Below, one piece after another: positions 34,901-47,380 of a stretch of 64,000 nt of DNA. This DNA is from Archilochus colubris (taxonomy: Eukaryota > Chordata > Aves > Apodiformes > Trochilidae): contig CM041115.1 in NCBI GenBank assembly GCA_023079485.1, positions 41,798,305 through 41,862,304 on the forward strand, written 5' to 3'. Each line of letters begins with the position of its first letter. Positions within the stretch are counted from its first letter, which is position 1. The notes under the pieces were generated by a model, which was not told the origin of the DNA, did not search any database, and saw only the letters and a list, made by a program, of their open reading frames with translations. Position numbers and translations under genes: made by a program.

Positions 34901-37900
34901 AATGTCTTTGGGATGCAAAGTGCAGGAATTATAATGATTTTGTACCATAGATTTAGAGAGCTTCCTTTTCTAATCTGAATGCAATAGCACAAGTGAGGTA
35001 CAATTAATGGTATACGTAGGAAATGAGGGACAGAGGAACGCTGGTGTCTGTAGGCAAATGTTAAAATTATGGCTGTCATGCATTATTATTTCAAGGTTCA
35101 TATTTTAATAATATGTGGTTTTAATTTGTGTTTCACAGGGCGGAAATTTGTTACATTTCCCTCCAACTTGAAGTTAGAAATAGCATAATTTCAGAAATGT
35201 AGGACGCTAAATGCTAAAATTCTTAATTGCTGCAAGAATCTAGCTTCACAAGTTATATGTGTTATCAGTGTAAGATAAGGAGCTTTCTAAAGAGTTGAAC
35301 AAGAAAATATAAAAGCCATCAAAGAATAATGAGACACTCATTAAAGTATATTGATTCCAAGAAACTACCGTAGGGAGGTGGAGAGACAATTAAACTGGAC
35401 TGATGACATGTTAATTGTAAAACTGGTTGCAGTGTGACCAGCCAGCCAAACCCATTCATTTCTGTAGGGCTTTTGATAATAATGACTGTGGCCATGAAAA
35501 AGTCTTCTGTGTACATGATAGTGTTAATGGTTGCTTCATAAATTATTTACAGCAGTATTTAAGGTGTAAAGGAATTACCTGAGAAACAAAATCTCATGAG
35601 ATTAGTTTATTGTCTTTGCTAAGGTGTCTTTTCAGTAAGGAGTATGAAATGCATACCACGGAACAGACCAATGGACATCATGACTAGCAAACAGCTTCAG
35701 TTATTAGTGTCATATAATAAAAATTGTGTAGTGTGTATTTCAGCTCTACTTTCAGAACTACATGAGGCTCTATTAAAAAGTAACAGGTTTGACATTAGTG
35801 TTGTTGGGTTTCTTTTTGTCTCAAGTAATATTGTGATACAGTGAGACTTGTAATCAGTGTCACCATTCTTTGAAATCTAAAGTTGCGAACTGAAAATATT
35901 AGAAGCTTATTCTAAGACAATATTCTCATTTGGAAAAATAATAAATATATATGTTTAAATGGGTTAATCTGGCCTATATATGTATTTCTTTTGATTCACT
36001 TAGCCTTCTTTTCAGTGCTGTTTATGGTTCATTTGAGTATTTTCTGCCCTCTTAGGACAGAAATGCATGACTTCAAAGCCCTAATAAGGACTACTTGCTC
36101 ATAAGCAGTTAGCTGGTAGTCCTGTGAATCCTCTCTGGTCCTCTGTATGACAAGCTGCCTCAGCAGGCAAGTTCTTTTTGCAGTAAAATTCTTGGGAAAC
36201 ATTGACATTTACATAGACGCATAGACGCCAGTGTCATCAGTATTTTTAATTTTTCACAACCATTCTATTAAATGAAGTTTATCACTGGCAGTTCCCCACA
36301 AATATGTGTTGTGCTTATGACTGATTTCAGAAGTTTAAAAGAGGTTTTGAACTGTTTGTTTAGGGTTTTTGCAAATTTTTTTCCTTGAAACCAATATTTC
36401 TGATCTATCAGCAATATTTGTCAGTTCTGTAAAATCCATGGACTATGATACTACTTTTAAAAGTACTGTCAAATAAACTCACATTTAATTAGTTAGTAAG
36501 AAAATGGAATTACAGCATGTGGTTTGAGTGCTGTAATATCAACTCTTGTTCCTCAGTGATGTTCAAAAAACAGCAGTGCAAGTGGATAAAACCAACCAAT
36601 AGCTTTTGTTAACAAGAAAATTGATTAAGAATTTCAATTTCTAAAATGAAGTTCATGTCCAGAAGCTATGGCACTACTCATACTGAATCACTCCAGGACT
36701 TTTTCACCTTTGGTGTACTAAGTGCAGAAAAGGTTGTCTGCAAGCACATCTTTATAAATTCTTCATTCTTCAGTGGAGTTATGGCTCACTGCAGTTTATT
36801 TTTGCTTCTGTCTGGTTTAAGATATGAATATAGCTGAACTCAGTCTGCTCTGTTCCAAAACATCTGTTTTGGGGGATGTTTTAATTTTGTAAGTAGATAT
36901 TTCACTATCTTAGTACAAGGGCTGGAAAAGACTGCACATTTATCTAGATTTTCAAAATGAGTCGTCAGCTTTTCTCTAGAAGAGGAAAACTCTACAAGTG
37001 AGAAGTTTTAGAAACAGAAATGGCTTGAGAGACTTGCTTTATGAAAAAAATAACCAAAACTTGAAATGAATGCATTGTCGATATGCATATTTTTTAGAGA
37101 AGCATAATGCTCTGAAAGCTAATGAGGATAGATTTGCAGCCTCCCAGAAAAGCCCTGTAACTATTCTCTTAGAGCATGCTTACCAATCTGTTCACTGAGA
37201 ATGTCTAGACAAGTGAATTTTGAGCCTACTTATAATTCCATAGAGGTCTGGCAGCTCTTGTGTGATGATCAGAAAAATATTAAATTAAAGCACTAAAACC
37301 TTTTTTTGTTTGCTTGTTTTTGGGTTTTTTAGTTAACAAAATATCTCCTTTCTAAATGTTTTCCTTTCATTTGCAGTGTCCAATTTTGGCAATTATGTCT
37401 TAATTGAAATGGCTGTTAATAGCAAGGAAGTTCAGAATAGTATAGTTTCTCTGTAGAATTCCTCCCAGAGCTCTATTTTTTTCTCAGGTTTGAACATTGT
37501 ACTTGGAGGAATACCAATTCATTTTTTTTTTTCATCTTCCAAACAAGCTGAACAGACTGATTTTTATTCTCTGTATTAGTCCTTTTTTTGTTGACAAGGG
37601 GAGGACTTGGATTTTAAGTTTTCACTCTGATTGTTTACTATTTATGAGAATTTGATGACTTTTTAGAAAACTTTTTTTGATATTAGAATTTTACTTTCAC
37701 TTGAACATTGGGAAATTTAACTCTGTGTTTCTAGCTATTTTGCTAGAAATACTGAACACATATTCAAATGATGCATTGATTGCTGTATTTCAATGCAATT
37801 ACTTTTCACAATACAGTAAGGGGAAACCACGTTTACTCCAAATACATAATTTTTATAGATGCTGGAAGTTGCCTAACCCTACACTGGCTTCATATACCAT

Positions 37901-39644
37901 AGTGAGATTTACTTTTCACTGGAAACCTCTGTGTCTCCTGTGGGAATTGTGCATTCCGGCTTATTTAGTTAAAATGTCAAGCCTTTTCACTCTAATATAG
38001 CTCTTTTTTATGCAAGAAGTCTTATGACATGAATGATTCTTCTTGATGCTTCATATTTACACCTCTGATTCTAAGCCAGGGAGTCTCTATGGGCCTGAGA
38101 CATTGGCAAAATATATTCAATTGTTTTTCCAGACTCTGTTAGTATAAAAAAAATAGACACATGGAACTTATATCCTTTATGAAAAGTGTTTTGGAGGAGG
38201 AAACAGCTGCAAATGTGATTAATAAATTAGCAAATTTAATCTATGTGCAGTGGATAGGATTTTTCAGAGCTTTCTAAGCCAGGTAGATGTTTTTAGCAAT
38301 AGGTACTGAGTTAAGCAATAATGAGTGAGACCTAATTGTCTATTTCAAAAATAATTCCATTCATGTGGTACCTCAGTCTATTGAAATATGAATATTATTT
38401 ATATGTTCTTTGAATCTTGGGGAGATTCTGCAAAATGTCTACATTAGGTAAGCTTATATAATAGTTTTTCAGGAGAAAACAAGTAGGATTTCTTAAGAAA
38501 TCAGCTCACTTTAACAACAACTAATAAAAAAAGTAAATACAAAGAATTGTGATAAATATTTTTTTTTTTCGCTCATCTGGATTTTAATTATATGCCAGTA
38601 AATGTTTCTTAGAGTGTAAATGGTTCTTGACTAATATCCTAAAAAGGAAAGCAAAGTAAATCACTGAAGCAAAAAAACCGCAATGAGAGATATATTTTTA
38701 CCCTGTATTTTTTTTAATCAGAGATTAATTTTACAGACTAACTCAATACGAGGCATATCAGAATGTGGGGTGCTGTCAAATACACTTATCAATATTGTAT
38801 GAAACTATGTTTCTTCAGCTTAGTACTTAAAAAAATTCTTTATTTATGGAGAACATATACCACCATCTGAAGGAAAAATGTAGCTTAAAATACTAAAACA
38901 TGAACTACAATGTTCCGTTCCCATATCTGTAATATTTTCTGTAATTTTTCATTAAAATGTTGTCTGTAAACTGGGTACAATCTTAAAGCTTTTAGATAAA
39001 TATCATAATGCAGAGAACAGTGTGACCGCTTGACAAGAGTGAATGATTTAAAGATTAAGTAATTACTAAATTGTCGAAGCGAAGAAACAAGAGAGATGGA
39101 ACTTAAAAAGAAGTTGATGCATAGATGTGGAAAACAGTTTTTGACAATAAAATATACCAACATTTTACTATGAAAACTGCAAGGGAAGAGTTGTGTGATG
39201 TTTTACTCTTCTACTGTTGTCTTCCTATCCTGATAAGTCCATGCTATTGGACAGGATTTTTTTCTATTTTTGTTTCCAGTTCTTGGCTGGGGTTTTGGTT
39301 TTTTTTTTCAGATGAGATGGAAATTAGAAATAGATTTTTGATGTAAATTTTCAATTAATCTTCTTCGCAAATGCTCATTTTGTTTTCTGTTCATAAAAAA
39401 TGAATAATTAGTGATGCAAAGGTTTCCTATATGTCCTTTTTATTGTGTCAGGTAAATTTATTAGAAACTTACCGAGTAATCCTTCTACAAACCTAAGTAA
39501 TCATGAATGAGCATAGATTCCTTTTGTTCACAGAGGCAATTGTTTGCAACATAAGGATATACCAAGAGTGTTTTCCCATCCTTCTTCTGATACTTAATTC
39601 AGTATGCTCAGAGATAATTAGGGTGGTAATTTTATTAGTGCCTC

Positions 39645-39663
39645 AAAAAAAAAAAAAAAAAAA
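39645..39663 (+). repeat. A19 homopolymer
   Basis: Nineteen A. No AATAAA or gene-like sequence lies immediately upstream. Confidence 0.9.
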
Positions 39664-40289
39664 TCTGAATCTTCAGAAGAAACATTCATGAATTGGAACC
39701 AGGAATATGCAGAGCACTGCATGACACAAGTTTAACCACATAATGTTTTGAGAAGAGTTTTTTAACCAGATTTGGCTGTACCATATAGGAAATAACATTT
39801 GCTGAGCAAAATGACAATCACACTCAGATATAAACAGTCTAAGTCAGTGGTATGAGTAAAATACACTAATCACCTACAGCTATTAACTATGTATTAGCTC
39901 AAGAGAATGTGAAGGCATAAGTCATTCCAATGACAATATTGGCTTCAAAACAACCGTAAACTCAGCTGAAAATTGATTATTGTTTCTGTTATTTCTAGAG
40001 ATGATTCGGGTGTTTAAATTGCTATGACAAAAAACTGTTTCCTACTAAGTTTTAAATAGGAAGCAGTGTTTCCTAATATGAGTAAAACTTCTGGACTTTT
40101 AATTGTGTGTTCATTTTTGAGCTAATGAAGATGTCCCTGCATCCAAATTGTGCAGTGGTAATTATTTTTTTAATTAACTATTTATTTTTTTTTAGGGTAA
40201 CCTGTTTTGAAAAAGCATTTTTTAAATTTTTATATTGGTCCTTTCCCTGATATATTTAAACTGTGGGTTGCACATGTAACTTTTACTGA

Positions 40290-40310
40290 TTTTTTTTTTT
40301 TTTTTTTTTT
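40290..40310 (+). repeat. T21 homopolymer
   Basis: Twenty-one T. On the minus strand this would be a poly(A), but no polyadenylation signal or coding-like sequence precedes it. Confidence 0.9.
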
Positions 40311-41633
40311 ATACTGAGCTTATTTCCCTCCCCTTTACTGAGCAATCAAATTTAGTTGTTTTTGGTAAAATATAGTACTTCAAATTAGCCTGTAGAACTG
40401 AATGCCTCTTCTCTGAAATGCTCACTCATAAAAATGCACAGCAAATATTTACTGCCACAGAACCGGTTCTATATGACTGTAATAATTGGTGATTATTAGA
40501 GAACTGGAATGGAACAGGAAATTGGATAAAGTATTCAGAAGCTGTCACAAAGTTGTATCAAACAAGTGAATCTGGTTTCATAACTATATTTTGTTACTTC
40601 TTAAACTTCAGTAGATTTTACTATGCCAATTTTGTTGAAATGTAAACAGTAGTTCACTAGTAGACACAATGGACCAGTTTTCTAAATTGTGTTCCTAAAG
40701 TACACATACAAAAGTGCTCTTAAGTGTGAAGACCATAGTACATTTCCACTCATAACAACACTTTAGATTGCCCACTATTATATTCCATTAGCAGATATAA
40801 CCATACTTTGCAGCTACTAATGACTTGAGTCCCTCAGTGAAGGAATGTTGCCATTCCTGTTTCACAACATATAAAAGAAAGAGTATATGAGACAGAGGTT
40901 ACCCGCCCTCTAATGACAGTGAGAGAGTTGGAGAGTTGAGTCAGCTAGGGAGAAAAGTGTGCTATTTGAAGCACTTTTCTTTTTTGTGATACTGATATTC
41001 AGCAGGTTTCTCTTAGCCACTCAGCTGGACACACCAGGGAAATTGCTCATTCAAAGTTGTTTCTACTTTAAAAGAAATTATCTCTGCAGGTTCATTGTAC
41101 CAGCTCCCTTTCTTTACTTATTCTATTCACAATTTGCCAAACTCTGATGCCCTTTCAAGAAAATTGTTTCCAGGCTATATTTCTGCCTTCAGAAGGTTGG
41201 AAGTGTGGCAGGTTTTTGGTTTTTTTTTTTCATCTGTGTTTGTTTTATGCAGTATATTGTGTAGCATCAGCGAAAGTAGAAATTCAGTGTTTCCACTACT
41301 GCCTTCAAGAATTGCTGCTGAATATATACGAACCTTCGCAACCTTCCCTCCACAAGGGAAGGCTTTTTCTGATGCTGACATGTTCAAGTAGATATTCTGC
41401 GGAGGACTGATACAGCTTTTGTACTTGAAAGGCAACATAATAATGGCAGCATGCTTTTGTTTTTTTACTGTGCCTTTGACAATTAACTGAAAGTCAGTGA
41501 GATTACAATGTACCTGAAACCTCCTTCCTACTGGTAACTATATACCCAGAGAGTAACTGTACACCCAGTTCATGGACCCTAACAATGATGCGTAGCATGA
41601 ACACAAAACCTTCTGTAAAAACTATAAGGACAA

Positions 41634-42145
41634 GCTGAGAGCCATATTCCTCATTTCTGGGCCCCTCAGTTCAGGAAGGAGATTGAGGTGCTGGAGCAGG
41701 TCCAGAGAAGAGCAAGGAGGCTGTGAAGGGATCCAACACAAGTCCTGTGAGGAAGGGCTGAGGGAGCTGGGGGTGTTCAGTTTGGAGAAGAGGAGGCTCA
41801 GGGGAGACCTCATCACTCTCTACAACTCCCTGAAAGGAGGTGGAAGCCGGGGGGGGGGTCGGTCTCTTCTCCCAAGTAGCTACAAGTAAGACAAGAGGGC
41901 ATGGACTTAAGTTCTGCCAGGGGAGGTTTAGGTTAGATATTAGTGAAAAATTCTTTACAGAGAGGGTGATCAGGCATTGGAATGGGCTGCCCAGGGAGGT
42001 GGTGGATTCTCTGTCCCTGGAGGTTTTTAAGAAGAGACTCATGTGGCACTCAGTGCCATGGTCTGGTAACCACAGTGGGAGTGGATTAAGGATTGGACTT
42101 GATGATCTCAGAGGTCCTTTCCAACCTGGCTGATTCTGGTATTCC
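41634..42145 (+). mobile_element. CR1 LINE 3' fragment, best-preserved short copy
   Basis: Sense CR1 from the end of RT ('ctgggcccctcagttcagg', about 41657) through 'ggtgctggagcaggtccagagaag' (about 41687), 'gaaggctgagggagctggggg' (about 41752), 'gtttggagaagaggaggctcagg' (about 41780), 'gccaggggaggtttaggtta' (about 41916) and 'tggcactcagtgccatggtctgg' (about 42044) to 'gatgatctcagaggtcctttccaacc' (about 42101) and a short tail 'gattctggtattcc'. High similarity to the CR1 pattern suggests a relatively young copy. A G10 run at 41849-41858 is an expanded version of the usual GGGGG. Confidence 0.95.
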
Positions 42146-44774
42146 CTTTTCTTTCACAAAGCTAATGCATAGCTTAATCATGAAAAACTTATTGTATGTA
42201 TTTGGGGAAGGAATAAGTTTGCAGAAATGGAAGGCAAGGTGAGGACAGTATTAAAAGACATGGACCTTGAGACAAAGGAGGGCTACAAATGTTGGCTGTA
42301 TATCCTATCCATTCAGGAAGAGTGGCATTGTAAGTTTGAATGAAACATAATCCTTCAGGTTTTCATACGTAGTGAAACAGCATACAGTATACACGACATC
42401 ACTGTAGTTTCCTTCTCATTTATTTCTTGGTCATGAATATTCAAGGAACATGGGTTTTTTTCTTTTCTGCATTCACCAAAATAACCAATTCTTTAATATG
42501 GCAAACATCCTTTATTAATACCATAGATACAATGCTATATATGTTCCTATGAAAATATAACTGGAGATTTTCTATTATCAATCTATTACACCAGCATCAG
42601 ACATAGTGGGCCCTAGAATGGTGCTTTTAACCCTAATCTCTTTCAACTTTTTTCTAAAATTATTGACTAATGAAATTATTTGTAATGCATGATACTGCTG
42701 TTTATGTGTTGAATGATAAATTTCATAGGAAACTAGGATGTCTTTTTTATCACCAACCTGTTTGACTAGTTCCTTCAAACATGCAAAAATGTAGAACTCT
42801 TATAATTTCACAGGAAAAAAAATCCACTAGGTATGAGAGACATTAAAAGAGAGTATTGGTGGAGTATTTCAGTCAGTGTGAGGGACGTTGTGGATTTAAA
42901 AGGAGTCTCTACCCACTTTGTACAAAACCTGTTTTGCTGGAAAGTTACTTTGCCAACAAAATATATTCCATATATTTGCCTAAAATGGCTTTTGTATACT
43001 AAAAAAAATTAAGTATTTTACTTTGCTGTAGTATATGTGTTACTTACTGCTTAGGGCTAATTGATTTGGAGAAAGGATGAAAGTGTATAATTTGATGGTT
43101 TAAATTACTATTTAATACTTCAGTTCAAACAAATAGTTCCCACTGTTGTGGATTAGAAGGGTATTAAAAATTTATCCCACCAGGGAAAGAAAGTCAGCAA
43201 TTAATGACAACTTCACAATTATTACAGTAACATGAAATGCTGACTGTTATTGGCAGAATATGAATTTTTACTCAATCACATGTTTGAGAGACTTGCCATT
43301 TGACCTCAGTGCTTCTGTATTAAACATCTTCTTTTGCTGGATTAATTGTTATGTTATACAAATATGCGGTCACATAAACGCAGCTACATAAAACTATCAC
43401 AGCATGGTTATCTAACGGAACGATTATGTGTTCTGCTATTTCCAAGGATATATATGATGTATTGAAAAGGAATAAAGAAAAAAATAAAATTTGAAAGTAT
43501 TTTGACAGTCTGACTGTAAATCAGATAGTTACTTTCACAGCAAGAATGAGTTACTTCTCAGCTGGTGGAATTCTTGGTGCCAGGAAACATTTTTCATTCT
43601 CTTCCATGGTCATCTTTACCTTGCAGTAGATGCAAGGCCAGTAGAATTTTTAAGTGGCATTCAAAATTTGCTTAAGGAAAGTCTCTGGACTACTTCTGCA
43701 ATTAATATGTAATAATAAACATTAACCATTTGTGTTCTGTATGTCTGTATAATAACTCAGAGGATGATATCAGTAATTTGTATCATGTAATTAGATCATA
43801 CAGGTGGATGATGTTGCATTCAGAACCATTCATTTTTAGGGCAATGGATGGGAGAACCAAAAATAAAACAAAAACTTCTAGCGGATTTTAGTGAAGAGGA
43901 GTCAGTTAAGACACAGACTGTCTTAACTCTGACACTGTACATACAGGATGTTGCTAATATGGTTCACAGAAGAATTTCTCAAAATCATAACTGAAAATAT
44001 TCCTGCCTCCCCAGAAGAGACTGAATGTTTGCCTTAGACTTGGACTTATTAAGACAGCTTATTTGGAAGATCATTCAAAGATCATTTAAAAGTTCAGTTG
44101 TTTTTTTCCTCAGGTGTTTTTTGTTTGGTAGGTTGGTTTTTGGTTTGGTTTGGTTTTGGTTTGGTTTGGTTTGGTTGTTTTGGTTTGTTTTGGTGTGTTT
44201 TAACTTCTCTCAGTTATTTCTGTTACAGGTTTCTGTTGCTTCACAGTGTGCTTTTTTCCACTCTTACTAGTTAATTCTTGTTAAGCATTCTCAGTTTCAC
44301 TCTCTTTCCCCAAGTGTACCTTCTTATGTAGTGGCCACCAGATCCCCTGAACAGCAGAGTACTATTTGCAGATCTTATTTGCAAAGGGAAAATCGGTTTC
44401 ATAGCAGAGTTTTCCAACAGTGTACTTCTTTCTAGGACAGGGAGATAAGCAATGACAGAACCCAGCATTCTGAACACAAGGAACTGAAGGACCAGGTGAA
44501 ATTCTATAGTGCCAGTTTAGTCATCTTCACTTGATGGGCCATGCAATCATCAATGAGAATATTTGTTACAGAACTGAATTATCATGAAAAGCAGTTGCTT
44601 CAAGCTTTCTGCAGCTTTTCATGCAGTTTTTCACTATCTGTGGTTTCCAGTTTTCCTCTGTTTAACTGTTGCCCATCTCACTTCCCTAGGGTACCTCTAA
44701 TACTGACACAACATATTGTATATATGTTCATCTGTGATGAACATAAGAAAGAAAAGACAGAAGAAGAAGAGACA
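42146..44774. other. AT-rich non-coding stretch
   Basis: No gene or transposon recognised apart from the (TTTGG)n tract at 44114-44200. A purine-rich stretch at about 44745-44785 leads directly into the next CR1. Confidence 0.6.
44114..44200 (+). repeat. (TTTGG)n T/G microsatellite
   Basis: Repeated GGTTT units, the core (about 44141-44176) nearly perfect, flanked by TTTTG variants. Confidence 0.95.
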
Positions 44775-46140
44775 GAAGGAGGATCTGTGAAACTATAGGC
44801 GTATCAGCCTGACTTTGGTGCCCAGAAAACTTATGGAGAGATTCATCTTGAGTACACTCACACGTCAAGTGTACGACAGAGGTCAGACCCAGGCAGAATG
44901 GATTCAATAAAAGCAGGTCATGCCTGGCAAGCCTGGTCTCATTCTATGACTGGGTTGGCCTGCCAAGTGGATGAGTGAAAGACAGTGGACATTACCTACC
45001 TGGACTTCAGTATAGCTTTTGACACTGTCTTCCACAGCATTCTCCTAGAGAAACTGGTGACTCATGACATAGACATGTATATTGTTTGTTGAGTTAAAAA
45101 CTGGCTGCATGGCTGGGCCCAGACAGTTGTAGTCAATAGACTTACATCCAGTTGGTGACCAGTCACCAGTGATGCTCCCCAGGGCTCAATATAGGGCCAA
45201 TCCTGTTCAGCATCTTCATTAATGATCTAGATGAGGGGACTGAGTGCTTCCTTAGTAAGTTTGTAGAGGACACCAAGTTGGGTGGAACTGCTGATCTTCT
45301 TGAGGGTAGGAAGGACCTGCAGAGGGACCTGGACAGGCTGGACAAGTGGGCCAAAGTCAATAAAATGAGGTTTAACAAGGCCAAGTGCCAGGTCCTGCAC
45401 TTTGGTTACAACAACCCCAGGCAACACTACAGGCCTGGGGAGGAGTTGTTGGAAAGCTGTCAAGCAGAAAAGTTCCTGGGGTTGCTGGTATCTGGCTGAT
45501 ACCTGGCTGAATATGAGCTAGTAGTGTGCCCTGGTGGCCAAGAAGGCCAGCAACATCCTGGTTTGTATCAGGAACAGTGGGGCCAATAGGAAAAGGTATG
45601 TGGTTGTGCCCCTGTACTCAGCAATGCTGAGGCTGTGCCTGGAGAACTGTGCTCAGTTCTGGGGCCTTCACTGCAAGAAAGACATTGAGTTGCAGGAGTG
45701 ATTTTAGAGAGGGGCAACTCTCTAAAGGGTCTGGAGAACAATTGGTAATGTTTAATTTGGAGAAGAAGATGCTGAGAGAAGGCCTTATAACTCTACAACT
45801 ACCTGTAAAATGGCTGTAGGGAGGTGGGTGCTGGCCTCTTCTCTCAAGTAATAATGGTAGAACTGGAGGAAATGGCCTAGATTTGCGCCAGGGGAGGTTT
45901 AGACTAGATCTGAGGAAGAAAATCATTACTGAAGGAGAAGTTAGACACCATAATTGGCCAGGGAGGTGGTCGAGTGGTGGTGCCTGGAAGTATTTAAAAA
46001 ACATGTAAATGAGACATTCAGGACATGCTCTACTAGATGATACACATATTGATACAGGTATTTTGTTTGGGAGGAATGCTGATAATTGCATTTGGTGATC
46101 TTAGAGGGCTTTTCCAACTGCAGTGATTCTAGGATTCTGT
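44775..46140 (+). mobile_element. CR1 LINE, 5'-truncated within reverse transcriptase, with tail
   Basis: Sense CR1 of about 1.37 kb. It starts at the 'RPVSLTLVPRKLMER' region of RT ('cgtatcagcctgactttggtgccc', about 44800), passes motif A (DFSIAFDT, about 45003), 'GPILFSIF'-like sequence (about 45195), the catalytic position (FVED, 45260-45271), [14 protein letters not shown] (about 45362-45403), 'ctcagttctggggcc' (about 45651), 'gccaggggaggtttagact' (about 45888), and 'ggtgatcttagagggcttttccaac' (about 46095), ending with 'gattctaggattctgt'. The 3' end is complete. Confidence 0.95.
44800..45780 (+). pseudogene. CR1 ORF2 remnant: reverse transcriptase with altered catalytic motif
   Basis: Contains the RT core in order, but the catalytic FADD reads FVED (ttt gta gag gac, 45260-45271), replacing the first Asp with Glu and Ala with Val. 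The open piece at 45278-45499 ([20 protein letters not shown]…) is the longest sense fragment and stops at a TGA where a VDSRLNMSQQ-like continuation is expected. Several further stops occur. Not functional. Confidence 0.8.
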
Positions 46141-46617
46141 CATCTATTTATTTTCTTGATGTGTAACAAATTATTCATGAAGAAGACATTCTCTACAGAT
46201 TCATTCCCAATTTACTCTGGTTTTCTACTGAACAACTGATACTGTAAGTGTTAAAGCCCCATAAAGTTTTGTATTTCACCATGAACTCTATGAACTTTAA
46301 TTTTTCAAATTGTGCATTTCATAAGGCAAAATATGATATAAAATCGAGGGTATATTTAACTACATCTCCCATTTCTGGTACAATATCTCTAAAGTAATAA
46401 AATATTTAAAATTTAAAAAATACTTGACATAATAGTTACTGAATTGCAAATAATGTGATAAATGGCAAAGGGTTATAAGGGTTATTTACTTGCAAAACAC
46501 AAAGAATTGTGTTGTAATGAGAGTTTTGTTAACCACTGTCCTATTTTATATGCTGAGGATCTAGTTTTGTGATATTTTTAACAAGCTTCTCTCAAGAGAA
46601 TTCACTTCTGATTTCTT

Positions 46618-46755
46618 GGTATATAAATATATACATAAATATAAATATACATAAATATACATAAAATAATACATATATATGTATATAGTATATAAACAAG
46701 CAAACAAATAAACATATAAACATATAAATACATAATATATACTATATACACATTT
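46618..46755. repeat. AT-rich (TATAAA/TATACA)n array
   Basis: About 140 bp of tata, ataaata and catata units, including 'tacatatatatgtata', a self-complementary core. The strand composition stays mixed A/T throughout. Confidence 0.9.
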
Positions 46756-47305
46756 TATCTTTGTCTCTTATGTTTGTGAACTCAATTTTTAAAATGTTGC
46801 ACCTTTCTTACAAGAGGTGTCTATTTGTAAATATTACAGAAAGATTCAGACAGACAGTATACAGTTTGGGTTTTAACATAATTTCTTAGAGGATGAAGCT
46901 CTCTGATTTTTTTAAATATTTGCCATGACACCTCCTGAATTTATGGTATGCTTAACCATGAGGATAGAAGATGCAATGGGAAATATTTAAGAAATTATGA
47001 TAACTTTGACAAATAATATAGAAAAAGCTCCAAATCCTAAGTACCATTTGTATAAGTATGAAATCTATTCCTATGTGCAAGATGAGGAAGAAGAAAGATT
47101 TAATACCCTTTTAGAGATCACGTCTTCTGAAATGTTTTACTAAAATTATTTCTTTATTAATGTCCTGCTCTAGCACTTGGTATTCTTGCATTTTCATTGG
47201 GATATTAAGTTTCTTTGTTGTTAGATTTGGGTTGGGGATGAAGAGGGGTAGAAGAAAATTGAAAAAATAATAATGTTCCCACTAAACAAATTAAAACCAG
47301 GTATG

Positions 47306-47380
47306 AAAAACAAATCAACAAAACAAACAAACAAACAACCTAAAACCCAATAAAAAAACCCACGAAAAACCCAACCCTAA
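47306..47380 (+). repeat. A/C-rich tract with (CAAA)n
   Basis: A perfect (AAAC)4-type run near 47320-47337 followed by A-rich sequence with CCC blocks. Equivalent to a T/G tract on the minus strand. Confidence 0.9.

Larger units (their letters stand above)
29741..41633. other. AT-rich non-coding stretch, about 12 kb
   Basis: No transposon or gene recognised. Holds a (TA)/(CATA)-rich patch at 30985-31020, the A-rich plus GGGTGT element at 31491-31546, a 23-bp near-duplicate at 31867-31923, A15 at 32574-32588, T14 at 34159-34172, overlapping small hairpins at 36855-36882, A19 at 39645-39663 and T21 at 40290-40310. Open frames reach only 107 codons (37677-38000 +) and lack motifs. Confidence 0.6.

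Noticed and set aside
40290..40310. T21 as a minus-strand retrocopy tail
   Set aside because: No polyadenylation signal or recognisable coding sequence on the minus strand next to it.
41671..42042. 123-codon minus-strand open frame, Pro/Ser-rich
   Set aside because: Antisense of the CR1 at 41634-42145.
45618..46091. Longest open frame in the window (157 codons, minus strand)
   Set aside because: It is antisense to the + strand CR1 at 44775-46140; the open frame follows from the base composition of the LINE 3' end.
46618..46755. TATA-box promoter cluster
   Set aside because: The TATA matches come from an AT-rich simple repeat; no adjacent gene or initiator context.
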